Shown here piece after piece: positions 8,641 to 16,495 of a DNA stretch of 27,610 bases. The translations under genes were made by a program, and so were the position numbers. The stretch covers positions 1 to 27,610 of the forward strand of contig USQK01000015.1 of the NCBI GenBank assembly GCA_900556785.1, read 5' to 3'. The stretch comes from an uncultured Veillonella sp. (lineage in GTDB: Bacteria; Bacillota; Negativicutes; Veillonellales; Veillonellaceae). The notes below the pieces were generated by a model. The model searched no databases and was not told where the DNA came from. It worked only from the letters and a program-made list of their open reading frames with translations. Every line of letters starts with the position of its first letter. Position 1 is the first letter of the stretch.

Positions 8641-8646
8641 ATTATA
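8641..8646 (-). promoter_or_regulatory. Candidate extended -10 promoter for the men operon
   Basis: Leftward TGATATAAT is a perfect TATAAT with the TGn extension. The -35 region is poor, as is usual for extended -10 promoters. Predicted start is near 8634, giving a leader of about 150 nt before menF. Confidence 0.5.
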
Positions 8647-8674
8647 TCATAGGTAACCGTTAAAAGGTAGAAAA

Positions 8675-8720
8675 TAAAACCTCTACACCACATGCGTTGT
8701 GCATGAATGTAGAGGTTTTA
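8675..8720. terminator. Terminator of the pur operon
   Basis: Perfect 13-bp arms (8675-8687 and 8708-8720) plus an inner 5-bp stem (8691-8695 with 8701-8705), starting 24 nt past the purD stop and flanked by A/T tracts. It separates the pur operon from the men leader. Confidence 0.88.
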
Positions 8721-8743
8721 GTGTATTTTAAAATGCTTTTTCT

Positions 8744-10006
8744 TTATTTGAAAGCTTTCGCCCCAATGTCTGTACGGTATTGCATTCCTTCAAAGTCAAT
8801 ATGTTCAATGCGTTCATAAGCTCTATCGAGCGCCGTTCTAAGGTCTTTACCAAGACCTACTACGCCAAGAACTCGGCCGCCATTTGTGACATATTCATCT
8901 CCAATAAGTTTTGTACCAGAGTGGAATACGATGGTTGTATCATGTTGTTTAATATCACCATGAATCACATCACCCTTGGAGGATGTTTCAGGATACCCTT
9001 TAGAAGCAAGAATGACACAAGCTGCCGAGGAGTCTTTCCATTTCACCATATCAGCTGTTAATGTGCCTGTGGCACAAGCCATCATAATTTGACCTAAGTC
9101 ACTATCGAGTAATGGCAATACTACTTGTGTTTCTGGATCGCCAAAGCGGGCATTAAATTCTACAACCTTAGGGCCTTGAGATGTAATCATAAGACCTGCA
9201 TAGAGACAGCCCACATAAGGCATCCCCTCTTTCTCCATGGCAGCTACCATAGGTTCTAAAATTGTCTTCATCGCCTCATCTCGTAATGCATTAGTAAGTA
9301 CTGGCGCTGGTGCATAGGTACCCATGCCACCAGTATTAGGACCTTTATCTCCATCAAAGATGCGTTTATGATCTTGGGAAGCAATCATAGGAACTACAGT
9401 CTTGCCATCTACAAAGGCAAGCAAGCTCGCTTCTTCACCTTCCATGAATTCTTCGATAACAACGGTACTACCAGCTTCTCCAAAACGATTACCACTAAGC
9501 ATGTCTTCTACAGCTACATTTGCTTCTTCGATGGTCATAGCCACTACAACGCCCTTACCTGCGGCCAAGCCATCAGCTTTCACTACGATAGGAGCACCTG
9601 TTTGACCGATAAATTCCTTTGCTTCATCCACCTTGTGGAATACACCATAGTCAGCAGTCGGTATGTTATATTTTGTCATAAGGTCTTTGGCAAATACCTT
9701 TGAGCCCTCTAGTTGAGCAGCTGCTTTAGATGGGCCAAATACAGGAACTCCAGCTGCATTGAGTGCATCTGCTAGTCCTACTACAAGAGGAGCCTCTGGA
9801 CCAACAACGACTAAATCAACATGATTATCTTTCAAGAAGCGAATTAAATGATCGCTTTGTTGCCAATCAATGCCAACTAGCTCTGCACAATCTGACATGG
9901 CCGCACTGCCAGGAATGGCATATACCTTTGTTACGCTAGGGCTGATGGACAATCGCCATGCTAATGCATGTTCGCGGCCGCCGTTACCGATTACACATAC
10001 TTTCAT
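8744..10006 (-). CDS. purD: Phosphoribosylamine-glycine ligase (GAR synthetase)
   Basis: 420 aa ATP-grasp enzyme joining glycine to phosphoribosylamine, step 2 of IMP synthesis. The N-terminal 'GNGGREHALAWRL' is the PurD signature, followed by 'VGPEAPLVVGLAD', the ATP-grasp 'VVKADGLAAGKGVVVA' near 140, and 'NTGGMGTYAPAPV' and 'FNARFGDPETQVVLP', which give the Mg/ATP ligands. The length is normal for the family. The ATG has GGAGG 4-5 nt upstream. It is the last gene of the pur operon, 131 nt after purH; that gap has only a short GC hairpin (10096-10109) without a T-tract, so readthrough is expected. Confidence 0.97.
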   Translation of the reverse strand: MKVCVIGNGGREHALAWRLSISPSVTKVYAIPGSAAMSDCAELVGIDWQQSDHLIRFLKDNHVDLVVVGPEAPLVVGLADALNAAGVPVFGPSKAAAQLEGSKVFAKDLMTKYNIPTADYGVFHKVDEAKEFIGQTGAPIVVKADGLAAGKGVVVAMTIEEANVAVEDMLSGNRFGEAGSTVVIEEFMEGEEASLLAFVDGKTVVPMIASQDHKRIFDGDKGPNTGGMGTYAPAPVLTNALRDEAMKTILEPMVAAMEKEGMPYVGCLYAGLMITSQGPKVVEFNARFGDPETQVVLPLLDSDLGQIMMACATGTLTADMVKWKDSSAACVILASKGYPETSSKGDVIHGDIKQHDTTIVFHSGTKLIGDEYVTNGGRVLGVVGLGKDLRTALDRAYERIEHIDFEGMQYRTDIGAKAFK

Positions 10007-10137
10007 AAGTCCTCCATCGACGCCTAAACGCCATCAATACATCATTTATGTAAGCACCTATATCCCCTATAATCATCATTACACATCAATGATTACGAGC
10101 TAGTGCTCGACTATAACCCTCAATTATACTAAACAAG

Positions 10138-11667
10138 TTAATGTTTAAAGTGACGAATGCTTGTAAATACCATAGCAATACCCGCTTCGTCAGCTGCCTT
10201 AATGGATTCTTCATCGCGAATGGATCCACCCGGTTGGATAATGGCTGCAATACCATGTTTTGCCGCCGTTTCTACAGTGTCGCCGAATGGGAAGAATGCA
10301 TCAGATGCTAATACAGCACCTTTAGCAGCTTCACCAGCTTGTTCAAGAGCAATTTTTGCAGAACCAACGCGGTTCATTTGACCAGCCCCCACACCGAGTG
10401 TACGTTTTTCATTAGAAATCAAAATGGCATTGGATTTTACATGTTTTACGAGCTTCCAAGCAAATTCGAGGGCTTTCCATTGTTCATCTGTTGGTTGTAC
10501 CTTTGTAACCACTTTATAGTTAGCTCGTTCTTCTTGAATATCATCCTCTGTTTGAACTAATAGCCCACCAGAAACCTTTTTCACTGTTACTTGGCCAGAT
10601 TCAGGTTTAGATAACTCAATGAGGCGAATATTTTTCTTTGCTTCAAGGATGTCTAATGCTTCTTTTGTGAAAGCAGGAGCCATGATGACTTCTAAGAAAA
10701 TTTTACTCATTTCTCCTGCAGTAGCAGCATCGACTTCACGGTTTAAAGCAACGATACCACCAAAGGCGGATACAGAGTCTGCTTCGTAGGCATTTACATA
10801 AGCATCATGCAATGTAGTTGCTGTAGCTGCGCCACAAGGATTTGTATGCTTAATGATACATGCCGCAGGATCGGTAAATTCCCACACCATATTCCAGGCC
10901 GCTTCCATATCTACGATGTTATTATAGGAAAGCTCTTTACCATGGAGTTGTTTCAAGGCCCCCATGCCATGAGCTTTGCCAATTTCTTTATAGAATGCAG
11001 CTTTTTGATGTGGATTTTCACCATACCGAAGGTCAGTTACCTTTTCATAAGCACTTAAATATTCCGGTGGTGTAGGACCTTCAGCTAAGACACCACTCAT
11101 ATAGTTAGCAATGGCTACATCATAAGCTGCAGTGTGAGCAAAGGCCTCTTTCGCAAGACCAAAGCGATATTCTTTAGACAATTCACCCTCTTCTTTAAGC
11201 ATAGCTAAAATTTCATCATAATGATTTGGGTTTACAACGATACCTACATACGCATGGTTTTTCGCAGCAGAGCGCACCATGGTAGGACCACCGATATCGA
11301 TATTTTCAATGGCTTCCTCTAAGGATACATTTGGTTTGGCAATAGTTTCACGGAATGGATAGAGATTGACAACAACAAGGTCAATTGGTTCAATACCATG
11401 ATCAGCCATAGCTTTTTGATGGTCAGCATTATCGCGAATTGCTAAAATACCACCATGAACCTTGGGATGCAATGTCTTTACACGGCCGTCCATCATTTCA
11501 GGAAAACCAGTCAAAGTCTCAACCGCTTGTGCTGCAATGCCCGCATCAGTAATCGCTTTAAGCGTACCACCTGTGGAATAAATGGTTACACCTAATTCAA
11601 CTAAACCTTTCGCAAAGTCTACAATACCTGTTTTATCAGAAACACTAAGTAATGCATTTTTAATCAT
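10138..11667 (-). CDS. purH: Bifunctional AICAR transformylase / IMP cyclohydrolase
   Basis: 509 aa, normal length. It catalyses the last two steps to IMP. The N-terminal MGS-like cyclohydrolase domain (about 1-190) begins 'NALLSVSDKTGIVDFAK' and carries 'KTLHPKVHGGILA'. The C-terminal transformylase domain includes 'LRYGENPHQKA', 'IIKHTNPCGAA' with the catalytic Lys-His, 'VSAFGGIVALNREVD' and 'KHVKSNAI', ending in 'IQPGGSIRDEE'. It follows purN by 24 nt and has AAAGGA upstream of the ATG. Confidence 0.97.
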   Translation of the reverse strand: MIKNALLSVSDKTGIVDFAKGLVELGVTIYSTGGTLKAITDAGIAAQAVETLTGFPEMMDGRVKTLHPKVHGGILAIRDNADHQKAMADHGIEPIDLVVVNLYPFRETIAKPNVSLEEAIENIDIGGPTMVRSAAKNHAYVGIVVNPNHYDEILAMLKEEGELSKEYRFGLAKEAFAHTAAYDVAIANYMSGVLAEGPTPPEYLSAYEKVTDLRYGENPHQKAAFYKEIGKAHGMGALKQLHGKELSYNNIVDMEAAWNMVWEFTDPAACIIKHTNPCGAATATTLHDAYVNAYEADSVSAFGGIVALNREVDAATAGEMSKIFLEVIMAPAFTKEALDILEAKKNIRLIELSKPESGQVTVKKVSGGLLVQTEDDIQEERANYKVVTKVQPTDEQWKALEFAWKLVKHVKSNAILISNEKRTLGVGAGQMNRVGSAKIALEQAGEAAKGAVLASDAFFPFGDTVETAAKHGIAAIIQPGGSIRDEESIKAADEAGIAMVFTSIRHFKH

Positions 11668-11691
11668 CTAACGTCTTCCTTTGCTTACACA

Positions 11692-12309
11692 TCAATCTTC
11701 AATATATACAACACGACCTTTTATGGTGAGCTTATCTTCACAAAATAGTTGCAATGCCTCTTTATACGTTTTATGTTCGATAGGTAATAATCTATCGCTC
11801 AAGGTGTCCTCTGTATCATCAGGTAATACAGGCACCGTATTCTGCATAATGATAGGCCCCGTATCCATTCCCGCATCAACGAAGTGTACCGTACAACCTG
11901 TAATTTTTACGCCTCCGTCAATGGCTTGTTGATGACCATGAAGGCCTGGAAATGATGGTAACAGAGCAGGATGAATATTTAATATACGATGTTCATATCG
12001 CTCTATCAAAGGAGCCCCTACAATACGCATATAGCCTGCCAAAACGATGCCATCAACCTTATAAGGCTCTAAAGCATCTAGTTGAGCTTGTTCAAAGCTA
12101 GCTTTTGAGTCATAATCGCTACGTTCGATAACAATAAGTGGAATATTCCAAGATTTAGAGCGTTCCACAATTCCTGCATCGCCGTGATCTGTAATGATTA
12201 CAACAAATTCACCATTAATATAGCCTTCTTGCATAGCCTTATGCAGTGCTTCACCATTAGAACCACGACCACTGGCAAAGAGGGCTAATCTCTTTTTAGA
12301 ATTACGCAT
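11692..12309 (-). CDS. purN: Phosphoribosylglycinamide formyltransferase (10-formyl-THF dependent)
   Basis: 205 aa from the chosen start. It transfers formyl from 10-formyl-THF to GAR. Visible are 'FASGRGSNGEAL', which binds the phosphate, and the catalytic set in 'ILNIHPALLPSFPGLHGH' (Asn, His) and 'VDAGMDTGPII' (Asp). The frame opens earlier with a GTG at 12348 inside purM, but the ATG at 12309 has AAAGGGG 9 nt upstream and gives the standard N-terminus. It overlaps the purM stop by 8 nt. Confidence 0.96.
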   Translation of the reverse strand: MRNSKKRLALFASGRGSNGEALHKAMQEGYINGEFVVIITDHGDAGIVERSKSWNIPLIVIERSDYDSKASFEQAQLDALEPYKVDGIVLAGYMRIVGAPLIERYEHRILNIHPALLPSFPGLHGHQQAIDGGVKITGCTVHFVDAGMDTGPIIMQNTVPVLPDDTEDTLSDRLLPIEHKTYKEALQLFCEDKLTIKGRVVYIED

Positions 12310-13363
12310 CGAACTCAGCCCCTTTAAGGACAACAGGACCATCACCACTTACAATGCGTCCAATTTCATATACGACTTCACCACGACTAGCGAGGTTTTC
12401 TTTAACCATTTCTACATCCTTTGGGTCAACGATGAGAATCATACCAATGCCCATGTTGAACGTACGGTACATTTCAGGCCAGGCAACATTGCCCCATTCT
12501 TGTAGTTTTGTAAATACAGGAAGTCGTGGCCAAGTTGTGACATCTACCTCTGCAGTAACGCCTTTTGGCAATACACGAGGAATGTTTTCGTAGAAACCAC
12601 CGCCGGTAATATGAACCATACCTTTTACAAGCTGTTGTTCAATCAACGGCAATACAGCTTTAGGATATAAACGAGTAGGCGTCAATAATTCTTCGCCTAA
12701 GGTTTTACCAAACTCTGGAATTTTTGTATCCATAGATAATTGTTTATGGTCAAATACAATTTTACGAACCAAGGAGAAGCCATTAGAATGTACACCAGAC
12801 GATGGCAGACCTAAAATTACGTCGCCAGCTTTGATACTTTCACCAGTAATCAATTTAGGACGATCAACAATCCCCACTGCAAAGCCCGCTACATCATAGT
12901 CATCATTATCATAAAAGCCTGCCATTTCAGCAGTTTCACCGCCTAGTAAAGCACATCCGGACTCTTCACAAGCCTCTGCCACACCGCGCACAATATCTGC
13001 TACTTTCACAGGATCAAGTTTACCAACTGCAATGTAATCGAGGAAGAATAAAGGCGTTGCACCTTGCACAAGAATATCATTAACACTCATGGCTACGCAA
13101 TCTTGGCCAATTGTATCATGCTTATCCATCATGATAGCTAAACGTAATTTGGTACCTACCCCATCTGTACCGGATACGAGCATAGGGTCAGACATAGAGT
13201 GACCAGCTAAGGAATAGAGGCCCCCAAAACCACCTAAATCACCTACAACGCCAGGTGTATAGGTGCGTTTTACGGATTCTTTCATCAATTCTACTGCGCG
13301 ATTACCTGCATCGATATCAACGCCTGCATCACGATAGGTTAAACTAGTTTTATTCGAGCACAT
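12302..13363 (-). CDS. purM: Phosphoribosylformylglycinamidine cyclo-ligase (AIR synthetase)
   Basis: 353 aa, normal for PurM. It closes the imidazole ring, converting FGAM to AIR with ATP. 'TYRDAGVDIDAGN' at the N-terminus, 'SGTDGVGTKLRLA' near 65, 'MSVNDILVQGATPLFFLDY' near 93, 'LLGGETAEMAGFY' near 140 and 'GLPSSGVHSNGFSLVRK' near 190 are the standard family blocks. The ATG has AGGAAGGGG upstream and overlaps the end of purF by 14 nt. Confidence 0.97.
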   Translation of the reverse strand: MCSNKTSLTYRDAGVDIDAGNRAVELMKESVKRTYTPGVVGDLGGFGGLYSLAGHSMSDPMLVSGTDGVGTKLRLAIMMDKHDTIGQDCVAMSVNDILVQGATPLFFLDYIAVGKLDPVKVADIVRGVAEACEESGCALLGGETAEMAGFYDNDDYDVAGFAVGIVDRPKLITGESIKAGDVILGLPSSGVHSNGFSLVRKIVFDHKQLSMDTKIPEFGKTLGEELLTPTRLYPKAVLPLIEQQLVKGMVHITGGGFYENIPRVLPKGVTAEVDVTTWPRLPVFTKLQEWGNVAWPEMYRTFNMGIGMILIVDPKDVEMVKENLASRGEVVYEIGRIVSGDGPVVLKGAEFDA

Positions 13364-14768
13364 ATTTGACCCCTTCCTCTTGTTCCGCAGGAACCTCTAC
13401 ACTGTAATCACCATTAAAGCAAGCAAAACATAAATCATTAGGCGCTATATCAGATACGGCACGACATAAGCCTTCACGAGATAAATAATGTAATTTGTCA
13501 GCATGAATATAATCTTTTATTTCATCTACTGTATGTGTGGCAGCAATTAGCTCTTTACGCACCGACGTATCAATACCATAGTGACAAGAATACTCAATTG
13601 TTGGTGAGCTTACACACATGTACACCTCTTTAGCGCCTGCTTCCTTTAGCATTTTAACGATAATACCACTCGTAGTACCGCGTACGATAGAATCATCGAT
13701 AAGGACAATCCGTTTGCCTCCTACAATGTGGGGCAATGCATTAAGCTTCATACGAACAGCTAATTCCCGTTCCTCTTGATTTGGCTTGATAAAGGTACGA
13801 CCACTATAGCGGTTTTTAACAAGACCTTCTGCAAAAGGAATACCTGATGCACGGGCATAGCCTAGTGCTGCTGTAGTGCCAGAGTCAGGAATAGACATAA
13901 CAATATCTGCATCGTATTTAGTTTCGTTATATAATTCACGCCCCATATTAAGACGAGATTGATATACCGATTGACCATCGATATGGCTATCGCCACGGGC
14001 AAAATAGATATATTCAAAAACACAAAGCTTTTTGTCAATTTTCTCTGGTTCTGCATAGATAACACTACGTACACCAGAGTCATCAATAATTACCATTTCG
14101 CCTGGATCGATGTGACGAATAAACTCGGCTTTTATAGCATCTAAGGCACAGCTTTCACTAGAGAGAACATAGCCATTTGCTGTTTTACCTAAACAAAGAG
14201 GTCTAAAGCCTTGGGGATCACGCACACCTACCAAGGAGTCGTTCGTAGTAATAACGAGAGAGAAGGCTCCTTCAATTTGACGTGCCGCATCGGCAATGCG
14301 TTCCTCTTGTGTCTCAGCTTTAGAGCGAGCAATGAGGTTTACGATAACCTCAGAATCCATTGTCGTTTGAAAAATAGATCCATCCGCTTCAAGACGTTTA
14401 CGAATGGCTAGGGCATTCGTTAAATTACCATTGTGAGCTACCGCAATTTGACCACCTTGGTAATAAATTACTAAGGGTTGGATATTGCGTGGATTATTGG
14501 AACCTGTTGTAGAGTACCGCACATGACCAGTCCCCATATGGCTTGGTAAGGATGGTAGTTCTTTAATGGCCTCAGTCAACAAGCCCATACCTTTTTTTAG
14601 TTCTACATCATGACCATCGGTAACGGCAATGCCCGCGCTTTCTTGTCCACGGTGTTGGAGCGCAAAGAGTCCCCAATATACATAGCGTGCTACATCAATG
14701 GTTCTATCATAGACACCGAATACACCACACTCTTCATGCCATTTATCAAAAACTGGATCGTAGTTCAT
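13350..14768 (-). CDS. purF: Amidophosphoribosyltransferase, iron-sulfur (Bacillus) type
   Basis: 472 aa. It makes phosphoribosylamine from PRPP and glutamine, the committed step of purine synthesis. A 13-residue propeptide ends at 'HEE', leaving Cys14 as the N-terminal glutaminase nucleophile ('CGVFGVYD'). The phosphoribosyltransferase domain has the PRPP loop 'IVLIDDSIVRGTTSG' near 354-368. Cysteines at 249 ('KLCVFEYIYFAR'), 395 ('YSCHYGID'), 447 and 450 ('CFAC') match the four ligands of the 4Fe-4S cluster of B. subtilis PurF, so this should be an oxygen-sensitive, cluster-containing form. It starts 9 nt after purC ends. Confidence 0.97.
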   Translation of the reverse strand: MNYDPVFDKWHEECGVFGVYDRTIDVARYVYWGLFALQHRGQESAGIAVTDGHDVELKKGMGLLTEAIKELPSLPSHMGTGHVRYSTTGSNNPRNIQPLVIYYQGGQIAVAHNGNLTNALAIRKRLEADGSIFQTTMDSEVIVNLIARSKAETQEERIADAARQIEGAFSLVITTNDSLVGVRDPQGFRPLCLGKTANGYVLSSESCALDAIKAEFIRHIDPGEMVIIDDSGVRSVIYAEPEKIDKKLCVFEYIYFARGDSHIDGQSVYQSRLNMGRELYNETKYDADIVMSIPDSGTTAALGYARASGIPFAEGLVKNRYSGRTFIKPNQEERELAVRMKLNALPHIVGGKRIVLIDDSIVRGTTSGIIVKMLKEAGAKEVYMCVSSPTIEYSCHYGIDTSVRKELIAATHTVDEIKDYIHADKLHYLSREGLCRAVSDIAPNDLCFACFNGDYSVEVPAEQEEGVKYVLE

Positions 14769-14777
14769 TGTGCCCCC

Positions 14778-15506
14778 TTAGGCGCGTTCGCCAGTAAGAC
14801 GGAATAACATTTCCTTGTACGCTTCTTCAATATTGCCAAGATCTCGACGGAAACGATCTTTGTCGAGTTTTTCACCTGTTGTAGCATCCCAGAAACGGCA
14901 TGTATCAGGAGAGATTTCATCGCCTAATAATACTTCACCATTATGTGTACCAAATTCTAATTTAAAATCTACAAGGGTTACATTTTTAGTAGCCAAGAAT
15001 TTTTTCAAAATATCGTTTACTTTTAAAGTGATAGTAGAGATTACATCAAGTTGTTCTTGAGTAGCCCAGCCAAGTGCTGTGATTTGGGATTCATTAGCAA
15101 ATGGGTCACCTAATTCATCATTTTTGTAGCAGAATTCAAGAATTGGATGTTTAAGAGGAGTACCTTCTTCAATACCAAAGCGTTTAGCCATAGAACCAGC
15201 TGCAATGTTACGAACGATAACTTCTAGAGGAATGATATCCAACGTAAGTACTGTTTGATTACGATCATCTTCGCGACGAACGAAATGAGTCGGAACGCCT
15301 TCTTTTTTCAATAATTCGAAGAAGAAGGAAGAGATTTTATTGTTCAATACGCCTTTGCCAAGGATAGTATCATGTTTCTCGCCGTTAAATGCGGTAGCAT
15401 CATCTTTGTAATGAACAATGTACTCGTCTTTGTTATCTGTTTGATATACTTGTTTTGCTTTACCTTCATACAATAATGTTAATGTTTCCAAGTTGATGTT
15501 AGCCAT
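14778..15506 (-). CDS. purC: SAICAR synthetase
   Basis: 242 aa. It ligates aspartate to CAIR with ATP. The N-terminal 'LLYEGKAKQVYQTD', then 'DDATAFNGEKHDTI', 'PLEVIVRNIAAGS' and 'LVDFKLEFG...GDEISPDTCRFWD' are the family signatures. Length is typical for bacterial PurC (about 235-240). ATG at 15506 has AAAAGGAGA upstream. It lies 66 nt downstream of purE with no terminator or promoter visible in the gap. Confidence 0.97.
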   Translation of the reverse strand: MANINLETLTLLYEGKAKQVYQTDNKDEYIVHYKDDATAFNGEKHDTILGKGVLNNKISSFFFELLKKEGVPTHFVRREDDRNQTVLTLDIIPLEVIVRNIAAGSMAKRFGIEEGTPLKHPILEFCYKNDELGDPFANESQITALGWATQEQLDVISTITLKVNDILKKFLATKNVTLVDFKLEFGTHNGEVLLGDEISPDTCRFWDATTGEKLDKDRFRRDLGNIEEAYKEMLFRLTGERA

Positions 15507-15572
15507 GATGTGTCTCCTTTTACTCTTATCTATTCAAAGATGTATAAATGATGATGTAAACGCTTCAAACGA

Positions 15573-16064
15573 TTATAGTTTAATGGCACCTTGTAATTCA
15601 GCATTGTCCGCTAATACTTTTTCAGCCATATCTTTGCGATACTGTACATATCGGTCTTTCAATTCTTTGTTGAAAGCTGCTCCAATTTGGACTGCAAAAA
15701 GTGCTCCGTTTTTAGCACCATCTACAGCCATAGTTGCTACAGGCATACCAGATGGCATTTGAACGATAGCAAGCAGAGAATCAATGCCTTTTAAAGCCGT
15801 TGCATTAAGAGGAATGCCGATAACAGGTAATGTAGTGAAGCTCGCCACCACACCAGGTAAATGAGCCGCCGCGCCAGCACCAGCAATAAAAGCGATAGCC
15901 CCTTCATCTTCAAGTCGTGTGACAAAGTTCTTCACAGCCTCTGGGGTACGATGAGCTGAGGCAATAACCATTTCATAAGGGATTTTGAATTCATCAAGTA
16001 CGGCAGATGCCTTTTTCATTGTGTCTAGGTCAGACTTGCTGCCCATGATAATACCGACCTTCAT
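15573..16064 (-). CDS. purE: N5-carboxyaminoimidazole ribonucleotide mutase
   Basis: 163 aa from the chosen start. Class I PurE converts N5-CAIR to CAIR. 'IIMGSKSDLDTMKKA' at the N-terminus, 'ASAHRTPE' near 45, 'GIPLNAT' and 'QMPSGMPVATMAVDGAKNGA' near 115 are diagnostic. Class I enzymes normally need PurK, which is absent from this window, so purK should be elsewhere. The frame is open to a TTG at 16118, but that extension is the leader terminator read in frame; the ATG at 16064 has a perfect AGGAGG 4 nt upstream. First enzyme gene of the pur operon. Confidence 0.96.
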   Translation of the reverse strand: MKVGIIMGSKSDLDTMKKASAVLDEFKIPYEMVIASAHRTPEAVKNFVTRLEDEGAIAFIAGAGAAAHLPGVVASFTTLPVIGIPLNATALKGIDSLLAIVQMPSGMPVATMAVDGAKNGALFAVQIGAAFNKELKDRYVQYRKDMAEKVLADNAELQGAIKL

Positions 16065-16072
16065 AGATCCTC

Positions 16073-16165
16073 CTAATAAAAAAGCCCAGCCAAAACAGAC
16101 TGGGACAAATACGCGCAAATAGCCTCCGTAGACTTGCTTTGAGTTTGTTGATTTGCATAGTTCAC
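16073..16165 (-). CDS. Putative pur leader peptide, 30 aa
   Basis: A GTG at 16165 follows AAGGAGG with 7-nt spacing, a better ribosome site than that of most genes here. It opens a 30-codon frame starting MNYANQQTQSKSTEA and ending LAGLFY, with its TAG (16073-16075) inside the purE ribosome binding site. The leader terminator lies wholly within this frame, so a ribosome translating it would block the terminator and deliver itself to purE. The early cluster NQQTQ is Gln/Asn-rich, which is notable because glutamine is the amide donor of PurF and PurL. An ATG 7 nt inside in another frame is an alternative start with worse spacing. No homologue is known to me. Confidence 0.5.
   Translation of the reverse strand: MNYANQQTQSKSTEAICAYLSQSVLAGLFY
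16078..16104 (-). terminator. Leader terminator (attenuator) upstream of purE
   Basis: Leftward RNA CCCAGUC (16104-16098), loop UGUUUU, GGCUGGG (16091-16085), then CUUUUUUAUU. A 7-bp GC-rich stem with a U-run, between the pur promoter and purE and inside the leader ORF. It should stop most transcripts unless prevented. Confidence 0.8.
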
Positions 16166-16190
16166 GGTGCTACCTCCTTCTTGTACACAA

Positions 16191-16219
16191 ATTGTAACAC
16201 CTAACATTTACAAAATCAA
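16191..16219 (-). promoter_or_regulatory. pur operon promoter
   Basis: Leftward TTGATT (16219-16214), 17-nt spacer, TACAAT (16196-16191). Both hexamers are close to consensus. The start is predicted near 16184, giving a leader of about 120 nt that contains the leader ORF and attenuator but is too short for a purine riboswitch plus expression platform. Confidence 0.75.
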
Positions 16220-16224
16220 CACTA

Positions 16225-16278
16225 TCTTCGAATATTATTTAATTAATTATTTTTATTATTCGTTATATTCCGAACTTT
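16225..16278. promoter_or_regulatory. PurBox-like sites upstream of the pur promoter
   Basis: Three CGAA cores lie just upstream of the -35: TTCGAA (16227-16232), TTCG (16259-16262, core on the other strand) and CCGAAC (16270-16275). The last matches the Bacillus PurR PurBox (AWWWCCGAACWWT) at 12 of 13 positions; the first two match at about 10 and face each other with 26 nt between cores, near the 24-25 expected for a paired PurBox. The rest of 16285-16405 is AT-rich and holds nothing I can recognise. Confidence 0.35.
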
Positions 16279-16407
16279 TCAAAAATATTGAATTCAATTA
16301 TATCTACTTTATTCAAATTGGTTTATTGCAAATATCCTCTCAATTTATACAAAAGCATTCATGCAAAAATGCACTATTTCACACTATATATATTTTTCTG
16401 CGAAAGC

Positions 16408-16449
16408 AAAAGAGGGTATTCTATCTATAAAGATAGAATACCCTCTTTT
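16408..16449. terminator. Terminator of the xpt unit
   Basis: Perfect 19-bp stem (16408-16426 with 16431-16449) and a 4-nt loop, with A/T tracts on both sides. It lies 47 nt past the last gene of the leftward xpt unit. Confidence 0.9.
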
Positions 16450-16495
16450 ATTTAATTTCCGAACATTATGCCAGTTAATCTATATTTGTTATTGA

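Noticed and set aside
12310..12348. Upstream GTG start of purN inside purM
   Set aside because: No SD, and the family N-terminus and AAAGGGG both point to the ATG at 12309.
16065..16118. N-terminal extension of purE from a TTG
   Set aside because: It reads straight through the leader terminator and has no ribosome site; AGGAGG sits 4 nt before the ATG at 16064.
16167..16430. 87-codon rightward frame upstream of the pur promoter
   Set aside because: Composition is that of AT-rich intergenic DNA, there is no SD, and it runs through the pur promoter and the xpt terminator.
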